From NCBI RefSeq assembly GCF_036226885.1, contig NZ_CP109027.1, positions 8,246,001 to 8,310,000 on the forward strand: DNA of 64,000 nt, read 5' to 3'. This DNA comes from Streptomyces sp. NBC_00663 (lineage in GTDB: Bacteria > Actinomycetota > Actinomycetes > Streptomycetales > Streptomycetaceae). The number at the start of each line of letters is the position of its first letter. Position 1 is the stretch's first letter. The notes beneath the pieces are model-generated. The model saw only the letters and a program-made list of their open reading frames with translations, did no database searches and was not told the DNA's origin. Position numbers and translations under genes: made by a program. Of this stretch, positions 31,511 to 41,485 are shown one piece after another.

Positions 31511-33224
31511 GATCTCGCGTGCCGCGTACGCCGACCTGTTCGGCCCCACGACCGGAGACCGTATCCGGCTCGCCGACACCGACCTGATCGTCGAGATCGA
31601 GGAGGACCGTTCCGGCGGTCCCGGACTCGCCGGTGACGAGGCCGTGTTCGGCGGCGGCAAGGTGATCCGCGAGTCCATGGGCCAGGCGCGCGCTACGCGC
31701 GCAGACGGCACCCCGGACACCGTCATCACCGGCGCCGTGATCATCGACCACTGGGGGATCGTCAAGGCCGACGTCGGGATCCGCGACGGCCGGATCACCG
31801 CCATCGGCAAGGCCGGCAACCCCGACACCATGGATGGCGTCCACCCGGATCTGGTCCTCGGTCCCGAGACCGAGGTCATCGCGGGCAACGGACGCATCCT
31901 GACGGCCGGCGCGGTCGACGCGCACGTCCACTTCATCTGCCCGCAGATCGCCGACGAGGCGCTGGCCGCCGGGGTGACGACCGTGGTGGGTGGTGGTACC
32001 GGTCCGGCCGAGGGCTCCAAGGCCACGACGGTGACGCCCGGTCCGTGGCACCTCGCCCGGATGCTGGAGGCGATGGAGCAGTACCCGCTCAACATCGGCT
32101 TCCTCGGCAAGGGCAACACCGTCTCGCACGAGGCGATGCTGTCCCAGATCCGGGGCGGGGCACTGGGGCTGAAGCTCCACGAGGACTGGGGCTCGACGCC
32201 CGCGGTCATCGACGCCTCGCTGACGGTGGCGGAGCAGACCGGCATCCAGGTCGCCATCCACACCGACACGCTGAACGAGGCCGGGTTCGTCGGTGACACC
32301 CTTGCCGCGATCGCCGGACGCGGCATCCACGCCTACCACACCGAGGGCGCGGGCGGCGGGCACGCACCCGACATCATGACCGTGGTCTCCGAGCCGCACG
32401 TGCTGCCCAGCTCGACCAATCCGACCCGGCCCTTCACCGTCAACACCGCCGAGGAACACCTCGACATGCTGATGGTCTGCCACCACCTCAACCCGGCGGT
32501 GCCGGAGGACCTCGCCTTCGCCGAGTCCCGGATCCGGCCGACGACGATCGGCGCGGAGGACATCCTCCACGACCTCGGCGCGATCTCGATCATCTCGTCC
32601 GACGCCCAGGCCATGGGACGGGTCGGCGAGGTCATCATGCGGACCTGGCAGACCGCGCATGTGATGAAGCGGAAGCGGGGCGCGCTGCCCGGGGACGGCC
32701 GGGCCGACAACCACCGCGTGCGGCGGTACGTCGCCAAGTACACGATCAACCCGGCGATCGCGCAGGGTCTGGCCCGCGAGATCGGCTCGGTGGAGACCGG
32801 AAAGCTCGCCGACCTCGTGCTGTGGGAGCCCGCGTTCTTCGGCGTCAAGCCGCATCTCGTCGTCAAGGGCGGTCAGATCGCCTACGCGCAGATGGGCGAC
32901 GCCAACGCGTCGATCCCGACCCCGCAGCCCATCCTGCCGCGTCCGATGTACGGCGCCATCGGGCGGGCGCCCGCGAGCAACTCGTTCAACTTCGTGGCGC
33001 CGCTGGCGATCGAGGACGGGCTGCCGGAGCGGCTCCAGTTGGGCAAGCGCTTCGTCGCCATCGAGTCGACGCGCGGGGTGACCAAGGCGGACATGCGGGA
33101 GAACGACGCGCGTCCCCGGGTGCAGGTCGATCCCGACAGCTTCGCCGTGCACATCGACGGGGAGCTGGTCGAGGCGACTCCGGCGGCCGAACTGCCGCTG
33201 GCTCAGCGTTACTTCCTGTTCTGA
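31503..33224 (+). CDS. ureC: Urease alpha (catalytic) subunit
   Basis: 573 residues from the ATG at 31503, with GGAGGTG upstream; a GTG 9 nt earlier is less likely. It carries the dinuclear nickel site: HVHF (His141, His143), the carbamylated lysine in LGLKLHEDWG (Lys224), HTDTLNEAGF, HTEGAGGGHAPD, and an Asp in SSDAQAMGR. The mobile flap Cys-His pair is in MVCHHLNPAVPEDL. All catalytic residues are present, so the enzyme should be active when loaded with nickel. It ends in TGATG, sharing one base with ureF. Confidence 0.98.
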   Translation: MPEISRAAYADLFGPTTGDRIRLADTDLIVEIEEDRSGGPGLAGDEAVFGGGKVIRESMGQARATRADGTPDTVITGAVIIDHWGIVKADVGIRDGRITAIGKAGNPDTMDGVHPDLVLGPETEVIAGNGRILTAGAVDAHVHFICPQIADEALAAGVTTVVGGGTGPAEGSKATTVTPGPWHLARMLEAMEQYPLNIGFLGKGNTVSHEAMLSQIRGGALGLKLHEDWGSTPAVIDASLTVAEQTGIQVAIHTDTLNEAGFVGDTLAAIAGRGIHAYHTEGAGGGHAPDIMTVVSEPHVLPSSTNPTRPFTVNTAEEHLDMLMVCHHLNPAVPEDLAFAESRIRPTTIGAEDILHDLGAISIISSDAQAMGRVGEVIMRTWQTAHVMKRKRGALPGDGRADNHRVRRYVAKYTINPAIAQGLAREIGSVETGKLADLVLWEPAFFGVKPHLVVKGGQIAYAQMGDANASIPTPQPILPRPMYGAIGRAPASNSFNFVAPLAIEDGLPERLQLGKRFVAIESTRGVTKADMRENDARPRVQVDPDSFAVHIDGELVEATPAAELPLAQRYFLF

Positions 33225-33898
33225 TGTCCAGGGCCGCACTTCTGGTCCTGGCCGACGGCCGCTTTCCCGCCGGGGGGCATGCGCACTCCGGCGGGGCGGA
33301 GGCGGCCGTCAAGTCCGGGCGGATCACCGGGGCTTCGAGCCTGGAGGAGTTCTGCCGGGGGCGGTTGCACACAGCGGGGCTGGTGTCGGCGTCGCTGGCC
33401 GCGGCTGCCGTACTCGGCGTGAATCCGGTGGAGTTGGACGCGGCTGCGGACGCGCGCACACCGTCACCCGCGTTGCGGATCGCCGCGCGAAAGCTGGGGC
33501 GCCAGCTGATGCGGGCGGCTCGGGCGACCTGGCCGTCGGTTGAACTCGACGCACTGGCACGGGAGTTCCCCAAGGGGGCGCATCAGCCGGTGGTGTTGGG
33601 GGTCACGGCGCGGGCGGCGGGCCTCGATGCCGTGGATGCCGCCTATTGCGCGGCGTACGAGAGCGTGAGCGGCCCGGCGAGTGCGACGGTTCGGTTGCTG
33701 AGCCTCGATCCCTTTGACGCGACCGCGGTACTGGCCCGGTTGGCACCGGAGCTGGATCGCGTAGCGGATCAGGCGGTGGAGGCCGGGCGCAGGGTGCTGG
33801 CTGAGGGCGTGGATGCCTTGCCCGCGGCTTCCGCTCCCTTGCTGGAGATCTCCGCAGAGCTGCACGCGGCGTGGCCAGTGAGGCTGTTCGCTTCCTAG
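33224..33898 (+). CDS. ureF: Urease accessory protein UreF
   Basis: 224 residues starting MSRAALLVLADGRFPAGGHA, which matches UreF (L-x-D-x-x-F-P-x-G-x-x-x-x-S-x-G-x-E pattern, with GGHAHSGGAEAAV). It acts with UreD and UreG as a chaperone that delivers nickel to UreC. The ATG shares its A with the ureC stop. The gap of 97 bp to ureG contains one copy of the 29-bp stem-loop repeat, the only long gap inside the operon. Confidence 0.94.
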   Translation: MSRAALLVLADGRFPAGGHAHSGGAEAAVKSGRITGASSLEEFCRGRLHTAGLVSASLAAAAVLGVNPVELDAAADARTPSPALRIAARKLGRQLMRAARATWPSVELDALAREFPKGAHQPVVLGVTARAAGLDAVDAAYCAAYESVSGPASATVRLLSLDPFDATAVLARLAPELDRVADQAVEAGRRVLAEGVDALPAASAPLLEISAELHAAWPVRLFAS

Positions 33899-33921
33899 GA
33901 AGGCCCAGATCACCCACTTGA

Positions 33922-33950
33922 GGGGCGCGGGGAACTGCGCGACCAGCCCC
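33922..33950 (+). repeat. 29-bp intergenic stem-loop repeat, copy 1
   Basis: GGGGCGCGGGGAACTGCGCG followed by ACCAGCCCC. GGGGC/GCCCC close an outer stem, with GCGC/GCGC inside. An identical copy is at 54544 and inverted variants are at 56664 and 63407. Here it separates ureF from ureG, so it does not fully stop transcription unless ureGD has its own promoter. The element is common between Streptomyces genes; its role is unknown. Confidence 0.8.
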
Positions 33951-33995
33951 CACGCACCCGCACCCGACAACGAGAAACCCCATCAGGAGCCGCAC

Positions 33996-34669
<674 letters not shown>

Positions 34670-34673
<4 letters not shown>

Positions 34674-35425
34674 GCGGCGGGGTACAGGCGACCGCGCGGA
34701 TCCTCGCCCGCGACGACGGGCGCGGCGGCACCTCGCTCCCCGTGCTGGAGGGCGACGGCCCGCTGGCGCTGCGCCGGACGCGGGGGAGCGGTGCCGAGGC
34801 GCGGGTCATGCTCGTCGGCGCGATGAGCGGACCGCTCGGCGGCGACCACTTCACCGTCGAGGCCGGGGCGGAGGCGGGCGCCCGGCTGCGTGTCGGGTCG
34901 GCCGCCGCCACCATCGCCCTGCCGGGCCAGACCAAGGCCGAGGCGCGGTACGACGTCCGGCTCACCGTCGCCGACGGCGCCGAACTGCACTGGCTGCCGG
35001 AGCAGTTGATCTCCGCGAACGGCAGTGAACTGTACGTCTCGACACGCGTCGACGTCGGTGCGTACGGTCGGCTCGTGCTGCGCGAGGAGCAGGTGCTGGG
35101 GCGGGCCGCCGAGGAGCCGGGGCGGCTGAGCAGCCGGCTGGTGCTGCGGGTCGGCGGGCGTACCGTCCTCGACCAGGAGCTCGCGTGCGGGCCCGGGGCG
35201 CCGGGCGGGTGGGACGGCCCGGCCGTGCTGGCGGGGCAGCGCGCCGTGGGGCAACTCGTCGTCGTACGACCGGAGTTCGCGGCCGAGCCGGTGGCCGCGC
35301 GGCCGATCGGGGACGGCGCCGTGGTCATGCCGCTCGCCGGGCCCGCCGTAGTCGTGAGTGCGGTCGCCTCCGACGCGCTGCGCCTGCGGAAGCTGCTGGA
35401 CGAGGCCCTGACCTCGCTCGGGTAG
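34670..35425 (+). CDS. ureD: Urease accessory protein UreD (UreH)
   Basis: 251 residues. The UreD/UreH fold is recognised by MLVGAMSGPLGGDHFTVEAG, LRVGSAAATIALPGQ and HWLPEQLISANGSELY. It scaffolds the UreF-UreG complex on apo-urease. It starts inside the ureG stop (ATGA) and is the last gene of the operon. The order ureABCFGD without ureE is usual for Streptomyces. Confidence 0.94.
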
Positions 35426-35540
35426 CGAACGGGCCTCTCCGTTTATCGGATTGGCAAAGAAGGGTCACCACCCCTGTTCTCAGGGAACCCACAGCCGAGA
35501 GGATCCCCGTACTCATCAATCACGTACGGGGAGGTCGCAC

Positions 35541-37142
35541 TTGAAGCACCACAGACCGACAGGGCGGGCCACGGCGTTCGGCTCCGCCGGAGTGCTCGTC
35601 ACGGCGACCCTGATAGCCGGGGCCGTGGCGGCGCCCAGCGCGAACGCGAGCGCGGGCGCACGGCACGGCCAGGACCGAGAGGCCCGCGGTGCCGCCATCG
35701 CCGCGGCCCGGGCCGAGAAGGCCGGCATCGACTGGCAGGACTGTCCCGCCGACTGGGGGCTGGAGAAGCCCATCCAGTGCGGCTGGGTCACCGTGCCGCT
35801 CGACTACGCGAAGCCCAACGGCAAGCAGATCAAGATCGCCGTCGACCGCATCGGCAACACCGGGACCCCCGCCGAGCGCCAGGGCGCGCTCGTCTACAAC
35901 CCCGGTGGTCCTGGCGCCTCGGGCCTGCGCTTCCCGCGCCGTGTCACGACCAAGGCACCGGTGTGGGTCAACACGTCCAAGGCGTACGACTTCGTGGGCT
36001 TCGACCCGCGCGGCGTCGGCCACTCCGCGCCCATCTCCTGCATCGACCCGCAGGAGTTCGTGAAGGCACCCAAGATGGACCCGGTGCCCGACTCCGAGGC
36101 CGACAAGCTCGCCCAGCGCAAGCTGGCCCGCGAGTACGCCGAGGGCTGCTACGAGCGCAGCGGCGAGATGCTGCCGCACATGACCACGCCGAACAGCGCA
36201 CGTGACCTGGACGTCATCCGGGCCGCGCTCGGCGAGAAGAAGCTCAACTTCCTCGGCGTCTCCTACGGCACCTACTTCGGCGCCGTCTACGGCACGCTGT
36301 TCCCGGGCCACGTCCGCCGCATGGTCGTCGACAGCGTCGTCAACCCGTCGCGGGAGAAGATCTGGTACGAGGCCAACCTCGACCAGGACGTCGCCTTCGA
36401 GAAGCGCTGGAACGACTGGCAGGACTGGGTCGCCGCCAACGACGCCGCCTTCCACCTCGGCACCACCCGCGCCGAAGTCCAGGCGAAGTACCTGGAGTTG
36501 AGGGCCACCGCGAAGAAGAACCCCATCGGTGGCGTGGTCGGTCCGGCCGAGCTGATCGGCTTCTTCCAGAGCGCTCCGTACTACGACTCCGCGTGGGTCT
36601 CCACGGCGACCGTGCTCAGCAAGTACTTCGCCGGTGACACCCAGGCAGTCGTCGACGCGGCCGCGCCCGACATGACCGACATCGCGGGCAACATCGCCTC
36701 GGAGAACGGCAACGCCGTCTACACGGCCGTCGAGTGCACCGACGCCAAGTGGCCCACCAGCTGGAAGAAGTGGGACCGGGACAACACCCGGCTCCACACG
36801 GACTACCCCTTCCTGACCTGGGCCAACGCCTGGATGAACCTGCCGTGCGCCACCTGGCCGGTCAAGCAGCAGACGCCGGTGGACGTGAAGACCGGCAAGG
36901 GGCTGCCCGGTGTGCTGATCGTCCAGTCCGAGCGGGACGCGGCAACGCCGTACGGCGGCGCGGTCGAGCTGCACAAGCGGTTCAAGGGCTCCCGTCTGAT
37001 CACCGAGAAGGACGCGGGTTCGCACGGTGTGACCGGCCTGGTCAACCCGTGCATCAACGAGCGGGTGGACGCCTACCTGCTCAGCGGCAAGCTGGACGCC
37101 GCCGACGTGACGTGCGGTCCGCACGCCACGCCGAAGCCGTAA
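35541..37142 (+). CDS. Secreted tripeptidyl-aminopeptidase-like alpha/beta hydrolase
   Basis: 533 residues from a TTG at 35541, chosen because GGGGAGGT lies 5 nt upstream and a signal peptide follows immediately (LKHHRPTG, hydrophobic TALIAG-type core, cleavage near ANASA). The mature enzyme is a Tap/proline-iminopeptidase-type hydrolase: oxyanion PGGPGASG, nucleophile GVSYGTYFG, Asp in QSERDAATPY and His in DAGSHGVTG. Family members from S. lividans release N-terminal tripeptides outside the cell. Six or more Cys suggest disulphides. The gene is monocistronic, ending in a hairpin at 37146. Confidence 0.92.
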   Translation: MKHHRPTGRATAFGSAGVLVTATLIAGAVAAPSANASAGARHGQDREARGAAIAAARAEKAGIDWQDCPADWGLEKPIQCGWVTVPLDYAKPNGKQIKIAVDRIGNTGTPAERQGALVYNPGGPGASGLRFPRRVTTKAPVWVNTSKAYDFVGFDPRGVGHSAPISCIDPQEFVKAPKMDPVPDSEADKLAQRKLAREYAEGCYERSGEMLPHMTTPNSARDLDVIRAALGEKKLNFLGVSYGTYFGAVYGTLFPGHVRRMVVDSVVNPSREKIWYEANLDQDVAFEKRWNDWQDWVAANDAAFHLGTTRAEVQAKYLELRATAKKNPIGGVVGPAELIGFFQSAPYYDSAWVSTATVLSKYFAGDTQAVVDAAAPDMTDIAGNIASENGNAVYTAVECTDAKWPTSWKKWDRDNTRLHTDYPFLTWANAWMNLPCATWPVKQQTPVDVKTGKGLPGVLIVQSERDAATPYGGAVELHKRFKGSRLITEKDAGSHGVTGLVNPCINERVDAYLLSGKLDAADVTCGPHATPKP

Positions 37143-37145
37143 CAC

Positions 37146-37179
37146 CGAAGGGGTGGCCCGCAGTCGGGCCGCCCCTTCG
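37146..37179. terminator. Bidirectional terminator
   Basis: CGAAGGGG (37146-37153) pairs with CCCCTTCG (37072-like arm at 37172-37179), and GGCCCG with CGGGCC inside, around a CAGT loop. It falls between convergent genes, 3 bp after the peptidase stop and directly abutting the epimerase stop. Confidence 0.8.
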
Positions 37180-38211
37180 TCATGCCGTCAGCCAGGCGTC
37201 CTCCGCCGCGTAGTCGAAGAGGTCGCCGTAGGCCTGGAGCATCTTCGGGTACGCCTCCCGCCAGTCCCGTCCGGCCAGCTCCGCCTCGATCGAGGCGACG
37301 GTCTCGGCCAGCCGGTCCGCGTACCGGACCACCGCCCGGTACCCCAACTCCCGCTCGGCGGCGGACATGTCGCACACGACCGGGGTGGGCACGGACCACG
37401 GAGTGTCCCCGACGGTGGGCGCGGGCGGCGGCCCGTCGACGAGCACGTCCTCCCGCTCCGCCACCCCCATCACGGCGTCGACGGCCCGCGCGATCTCCGC
37501 GACCGTCGGCGCGTCCGGATCGACCGCGTTGAGGACACGGCTGCCCGGCCGGCCGGCGGCCAGCCGGATCAGCTCGGCGATGTTGTGCACACTCGCGGGA
37601 TGGAACCGGCTCTCCCCGCCGTAGGCGAGGACCCGCCGGGAACGTCCGTCGAGGTTGCGCTTGACGAAGTACAGCTCGCGCGGTGTCCGGCAGTACGCCC
37701 CGTGAACGGCCCCGGCCCGCAGCAGCGTCGTCGGCAACTGCGCACCGGCGGCCAGCAGTTCACGTTCGAGGACGACCTTGCGCGTGCTGTACGAGGTCTC
37801 GCCGGCCCGGACCGTACGCTGCCGCTCGGTCAGCGGCACGGGGTACTCGGGAAACCCGTCCGGCTCTTGTTGCGTGTCGAAGTTCCGTCCCTTGTCGTCC
37901 TCGTACACCGAGACACTCGAGATGACGACGGCGGACCCGATGCGATCGGCGAGGGAGACCAACTGCCGTGCGTGGCCGCCTCCGTAGGCGACCACATCGA
38001 CGACGACATCGCATCCGTCCCCGACCGCACCGGCGAGCACGGCGTCGTCCTCCCGGTCGCCCCGCACGACCCGCACCCCCCCGGGCCGGCCGTCGTCACG
38101 CCCGCCACCCCGCGACAGGGCGGTGACCTCCCACCCGTCCCGCGCCAGCGCACCCACCGCCGCCCGGCCGATCTGCCCGGTCGCCCCGATCACCACAGCA
38201 CGTCGTGTCAT
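37180..38211 (-). CDS. NAD-dependent epimerase/dehydratase family protein
   Basis: 343 residues. The N-terminal Rossmann motif is AVVIGATGQIGRAAVGAL (GxxGxxG). The catalytic Tyr-x-x-x-Lys of typical SDR enzymes is partly seen as SYSTRKVVLE (Y-S-T-R-K). It probably binds NAD(P) and a sugar or similar substrate; a role in reductive or isomerising steps is possible. The gene is isolated, with no sugar-pathway neighbours, and no function can be named. Confidence 0.88.
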   Translation of the reverse strand: MTRRAVVIGATGQIGRAAVGALARDGWEVTALSRGGGRDDGRPGGVRVVRGDREDDAVLAGAVGDGCDVVVDVVAYGGGHARQLVSLADRIGSAVVISSVSVYEDDKGRNFDTQQEPDGFPEYPVPLTERQRTVRAGETSYSTRKVVLERELLAAGAQLPTTLLRAGAVHGAYCRTPRELYFVKRNLDGRSRRVLAYGGESRFHPASVHNIAELIRLAAGRPGSRVLNAVDPDAPTVAEIARAVDAVMGVAEREDVLVDGPPPAPTVGDTPWSVPTPVVCDMSAAERELGYRAVVRYADRLAETVASIEAELAGRDWREAYPKMLQAYGDLFDYAAEDAWLTA

Positions 38212-38279
38212 ACGGCGACGCTACGACGACCAGGCCGACCCGCGTAGGGATCTCTGCCGAGAGCAGAGCCCCGCAGGGC

Positions 38280-39005
38280 TCATCCCAGCGGCATGCGCGG
38301 GAACCGCCGCTCCTTCTCCGCCTTGGCCTCGGCCTCCTGCGCCTTGGCGACGGCCGCGTACTCGTCGACGTACTCCTGCCCCGAGAGGCTGAGGATGGCG
38401 TAGATGATCTCGTCGGTGATGGCGCGCAGGATCGCCTTCTCGTTCTCCATGCCTTCGTAGCGGGAGAAGTCGAGGGGCTCGCCGAAGCGGATGACGACGG
38501 GGTGGATGTTGGGAATGACCTTCCCGGGCGGCTGCGCCTCGAAGGTGCCGATCATCGCGCAGGGAATGACGGGCACCCCGGCCCTCAGCGCCATCACCGC
38601 GACGCCGACCTTGCCCTTGTAGAGCCGCCCGTCGTGCGACCGCGTGCCCTCCGGGTAGATCCCGAGCAGCTCGTCCTTGGCGAGCACCCCGAGCCCCTCA
38701 CGGATGGCGGCCTGCCCCGCCTCCTTGCCGGTGCGGTCGACCGGGATCTGCCCGGCGCTGCGGAAGAAGAACGCGGTGAGCCGGCCCTTGAGGCCGGGCC
38801 CCGTGAAGTACTCCTTCTTCGCCAGGAAGGTGATGCGCCGCTTGAGGATCGCCGGCATCAGGAAGTGGTCCGAGAAGGACAGATGATTCCCGGCGACGAT
38901 GGCCGCACCATTCGCCGGCACATGCTCAAGACCCTCGATCCGGGGCCGGAAGACCAGTCTCAACAGCGGTCCCAGCAACACGTACTTGAGCAGGTAATAG
39001 AACAA
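38280..39005 (-). CDS. 1-acyl-sn-glycerol-3-phosphate acyltransferase (PlsC-like)
   Basis: 241 residues from TTG at 39005, preceded by TGAGGAGCG 5-7 nt away. Earlier in-frame starts (TTG 39038, GTG 39020) lack a site and the family begins FYYLLKYVLLGPLLR. Acyltransferase motifs: NHLSFSDH (NHxxxxD, catalytic), the PEGTRS loop and IPCAMIGT. It esterifies lysophosphatidate-like acceptors at the membrane. The last 30 residues are a charged helix (EAEAKAEKERR). Confidence 0.93.
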   Translation of the reverse strand: MFYYLLKYVLLGPLLRLVFRPRIEGLEHVPANGAAIVAGNHLSFSDHFLMPAILKRRITFLAKKEYFTGPGLKGRLTAFFFRSAGQIPVDRTGKEAGQAAIREGLGVLAKDELLGIYPEGTRSHDGRLYKGKVGVAVMALRAGVPVIPCAMIGTFEAQPPGKVIPNIHPVVIRFGEPLDFSRYEGMENEKAILRAITDEIIYAILSLSGQEYVDEYAAVAKAQEAEAKAEKERRFPRMPLG

Positions 39006-39232
39006 GGGGACGCTCCTCACTCCGGCAATTCGGCTCAACCGCCGCGTTCCAGCAGGTCAACCGGCGTGACGTGGGGGTGCCAGTGTAAGTGCATGCGGGA
39101 GCGCGGGGAACGGGGCGCGGGTGGGGAAGGCCGCGGGGCCAGCCTGGTGGGTGCGGGGGTCCGGCAGCAACGTGATCGAGTGCACGATGACGGAAACACG
39201 AGCATGAGTGGCGTACGCGAAGGTCTTGTGCA

Positions 39233-39276
39233 GCACGGGGTGTGGTTCTCCGGCGCCGGAGAACCACACCCCGTGC
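39233..39276. terminator. 44-bp perfect palindrome (terminator or cruciform) near rocD
   Basis: GCACGGGGTGTGGTTCTCCG begins a palindrome whose two 22-nt arms are exact complements with no spacer between them. It lies 10 bp beyond the rocD stop on the minus strand and is the obvious end signal for the ddaH-rocD operon. The 200 bp to its left, towards the acyltransferase gene, show no gene. Confidence 0.75.
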
Positions 39277-39286
39277 GGACGGCCGC

Positions 39287-40510
39287 TCAGTCCCGCGTCA
39301 GCACCCTCTCCAACGCCCCCAACGCCCCCGTGAGTTCATCCCCCGTGATGGTCAGCGGCGGTGCCAGACGGATCGTGGAGCCGTGGGTGTCCTTCACCAG
39401 TACCCCTTCCCGCAGCAGCCGTTCGCCGATCTCCCGGCCCGTGCCGAAGGACGGGTCGATGTCGACGCCCGCCCACAGGCCGCGGGCCCGGAAGCCGAGG
39501 ACGCCCCTGCCGACGAGGGCGGTCAGGCCGTCCCGCAGCTGGGCGCCCAACTCCGTGGCACGGTGCTGGAATTCACCCGTCTCCAGGAGCTCCAGCACCG
39601 CCGTGCCGACCGCCGCCGCGAGCGGGTTTCCACCGAACGTCGAGCCGTGCTCGCCCGGGCGCAGGACGCTCAGGACGTCACGTCGGGCCACCACCGCCGA
39701 CACCGGCACGATGCCGCCGCCCAGCGCCTTGCCCAGCAGCAGGACGTCCGGGACGACCGACTCGTGGTCCACGGCGAGCGTGCGGCCCGTGCGGCCGAGG
39801 CCCGACTGGATCTCGTCGGCGATGAAGAGGCAGCCCTTGCGGCGGGTCACCTCACGGACGCCGCTCAGATAGCCGTCGTCGGGGATCAGCACGCCGGCCT
39901 CGCCCTGGATCGGCTCCAGGAGCACCGCCGCCGTCGTCTCGTCGATCGCCGCCTCCAGGGCCGCGAGGTCGTTGTAGGGCACGATCCGGAAGCCCGGGGT
40001 GAAGGGGCCGAAGCCCTGCCGTGCCGTCTCGTCCGTGGAGAACGACACGATCGTCGTCGTACGGCCGTGGAAGTTCTCCGCCGCGACCACGATCGTCGCC
40101 CGGTCGGCCGGGACGCCCTTCACCTCGTATGCCCATTTGCGGGCCACCTTGATGCCGGACTCGACCGCCTCGGCGCCCGTGTTCATCGGCAGCACCATGT
40201 CCAGGCCCGTCAACTCGGCCAGGCGCTCGGCGAATTCGGCCAGCTTGTCGTTGTGGAAGGCGCGGGAGGTGAGGGTGAGGCGGTCGAGCTGGCGGTGGGC
40301 CGCCTCGATCAGCGCCGGGTGGCGGTGGCCGAAGTTGAGGGCCGAGTAGCCGGCCAGCATGTCCAGGTAGCGGCGGCCCTCCACGTCCTCGACCCACGCG
40401 CCCTCCGCGTGGGCGACGACCACCGGAAGGGGGTGGTAGTTGTGCGCCAGGACCGGTTCCTCGGCGCGGATCAGGTCGGCGGACGAGCGCGTGGTCACGG
40501 GAGCGGTCAT
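39287..40510 (-). CDS. rocD: Ornithine aminotransferase
   Basis: 407 residues, class III PLP aminotransferase. The PLP lysine is in LLLGKALGGGIVPVS, the Asp in LFIADEIQSGLGRTG, and the ornithine-specific features include FGHRHPALI near residue 60 and a GEHGSTFGGNPLA loop. It moves the delta-amino group of ornithine to 2-oxoglutarate, giving glutamate semialdehyde. The ATG overlaps the ddaH stop (ATGA), so the pair acts in arginine/citrulline-ornithine use. The nearby Lrp-type gene probably controls it. Confidence 0.94.
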   Translation of the reverse strand: MTAPVTTRSSADLIRAEEPVLAHNYHPLPVVVAHAEGAWVEDVEGRRYLDMLAGYSALNFGHRHPALIEAAHRQLDRLTLTSRAFHNDKLAEFAERLAELTGLDMVLPMNTGAEAVESGIKVARKWAYEVKGVPADRATIVVAAENFHGRTTTIVSFSTDETARQGFGPFTPGFRIVPYNDLAALEAAIDETTAAVLLEPIQGEAGVLIPDDGYLSGVREVTRRKGCLFIADEIQSGLGRTGRTLAVDHESVVPDVLLLGKALGGGIVPVSAVVARRDVLSVLRPGEHGSTFGGNPLAAAVGTAVLELLETGEFQHRATELGAQLRDGLTALVGRGVLGFRARGLWAGVDIDPSFGTGREIGERLLREGVLVKDTHGSTIRLAPPLTITGDELTGALGALERVLTRD

Positions 40511-41331
40511 GAACGGATCTCCTGAGTGCAGCACTTGATGCCGCCGCCTGCCTTGCGGAACTCGGACAGGTCGACGGGCACGGGGACATAGCCGCGGTCG
40601 GCGAGGGCGGAGGCCAGGGACTCGGCCTGGGGCGCGATGAAGACGTTGCGGCCGTCGGACACGGAGTTCAGGCCGAAGGCCAGCGCGTCGTCCAGAGTGG
40701 CGAGCACCGCGTTCGGGTAGAGGCGCGCCAGCACCTCCCGGCTGCCCGGCGAGAACGCCTCCGGGTAGTAGGAGACGTTGTTGCCGTCGACGGAGTCGTC
40801 CAGGACGAACAGCGCCGTGTCCAGGTGGTAGAAGCGCGGGTCCACCAGCGTCAGGCTGATCACCGGGTGCCCGAAGAACTCCTGCACCTCGCGGTGCGCC
40901 TCCCGGGTGGTACGGAAACCGGTGCCGGCCAGCATGTACCGGCCCGTCCAGACCAGGTCGCCCTCGCCCTCGCAGACCGACTCGGGGCGGTGGACGGCGA
41001 AGCCCGCCGTCTTGAACCACGTGTCGTAAAACGAGGACTCGGGGCGCCGTTCGGGCGCGTGGAAGAGGGAGCCGAAGACGCGGCCGTCCACGACGACCGC
41101 CGAGTTCGCCGCGAAGACCATGTCCGGGAGACCGGGAGCCGGCTCCACGGTGTCGACGGTGTGACCATGGGCCCGGTAGGCGCCCATGAGCGCCTGCCAC
41201 TGCGTCTGGGCCAGGTCCACGTCGACGCGGACATCGGGTCGCATCCAGGGATTGATCGCGTACTGCACGCCGAAATGTCTGGGTTCACAGACGAGGAATC
41301 GCCGTCGGCGCGGCACACGGGAGTCGGACAC
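40507..41331 (-). CDS. ddaH: Dimethylarginine dimethylaminohydrolase-like amidinotransferase
   Basis: 274 residues from GTG at 41331, with GGAGG 9 nt upstream. The pentein fold shows FLVCEPRHFGVQYAINPWM at the start, PDMVFAANSAVVVDG, GEGDLVWTG, FYHLDTALFVLDD with the catalytic His, and the nucleophile Cys in GGGIKCCTQE. DDAH splits methylated arginine to citrulline and amine; some homologues act on arginine. Pairing with rocD suggests arginine-derivative breakdown. The first in-frame ATG lies 48 nt upstream and is less likely. Confidence 0.88.
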   Translation of the reverse strand: MSDSRVPRRRRFLVCEPRHFGVQYAINPWMRPDVRVDVDLAQTQWQALMGAYRAHGHTVDTVEPAPGLPDMVFAANSAVVVDGRVFGSLFHAPERRPESSFYDTWFKTAGFAVHRPESVCEGEGDLVWTGRYMLAGTGFRTTREAHREVQEFFGHPVISLTLVDPRFYHLDTALFVLDDSVDGNNVSYYPEAFSPGSREVLARLYPNAVLATLDDALAFGLNSVSDGRNVFIAPQAESLASALADRGYVPVPVDLSEFRKAGGGIKCCTQEIRS

Positions 41332-41377
41332 AGAGGGGTTCCTCCGCTTCCTGCGGTGTCGACTTGGGGTTGACACC

Positions 41378-41407
41378 AAGGTAGGAAGTGACGGTCACGC
41401 CCGACAA
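41378..41407 (-). promoter_or_regulatory. Probable promoter of ddaH-rocD
   Basis: On the minus strand, TTGTCG (41407-41402) and TACCTT (41383-41378) are separated by 18 nt, 47 nt before the GTG start of ddaH. Directly upstream is GCAAT/ATTGC (41408-41421), a short inverted repeat with a GAGA centre that could bind the adjacent Lrp/AsnC protein. Confidence 0.5.
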
Positions 41408-41438
41408 GCAATGAGAATTGCGTGTCTGCGCAGGAATG

Positions 41439-41464
41439 CTGCGTCTTCGGCCACAAAGACGCAG
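41439..41464. promoter_or_regulatory. Inverted repeat: lrp terminator or Lrp operator
   Basis: CTGCGTCTT (41439-41447) and AAGACGCAG (41456-41464) are exact complements with an 8-nt loop. The element is 21 bp after the Lrp-type stop codon and about 30-60 bp upstream of the ddaH promoter, so it could be either a terminator or an operator. Further CTGCG/CGCAG half-sites flank it. Confidence 0.5.
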
Positions 41465-41485
41465 GTTCGCTGCGTGCTCGGATGT

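Noticed and set aside
31278..33239. 653-residue open frame antisense to ureBC
   Set aside because: Antisense shadow of the highly conserved urease genes.
38212..38279. Terminator between the acyltransferase and the epimerase genes
   Set aside because: Only weak, imperfect stems could be drawn.
39039..39232. Possible small gene or RNA left of the 44-bp palindrome
   Set aside because: No frame with good codon use, no tRNA-like fold, no promoter seen.
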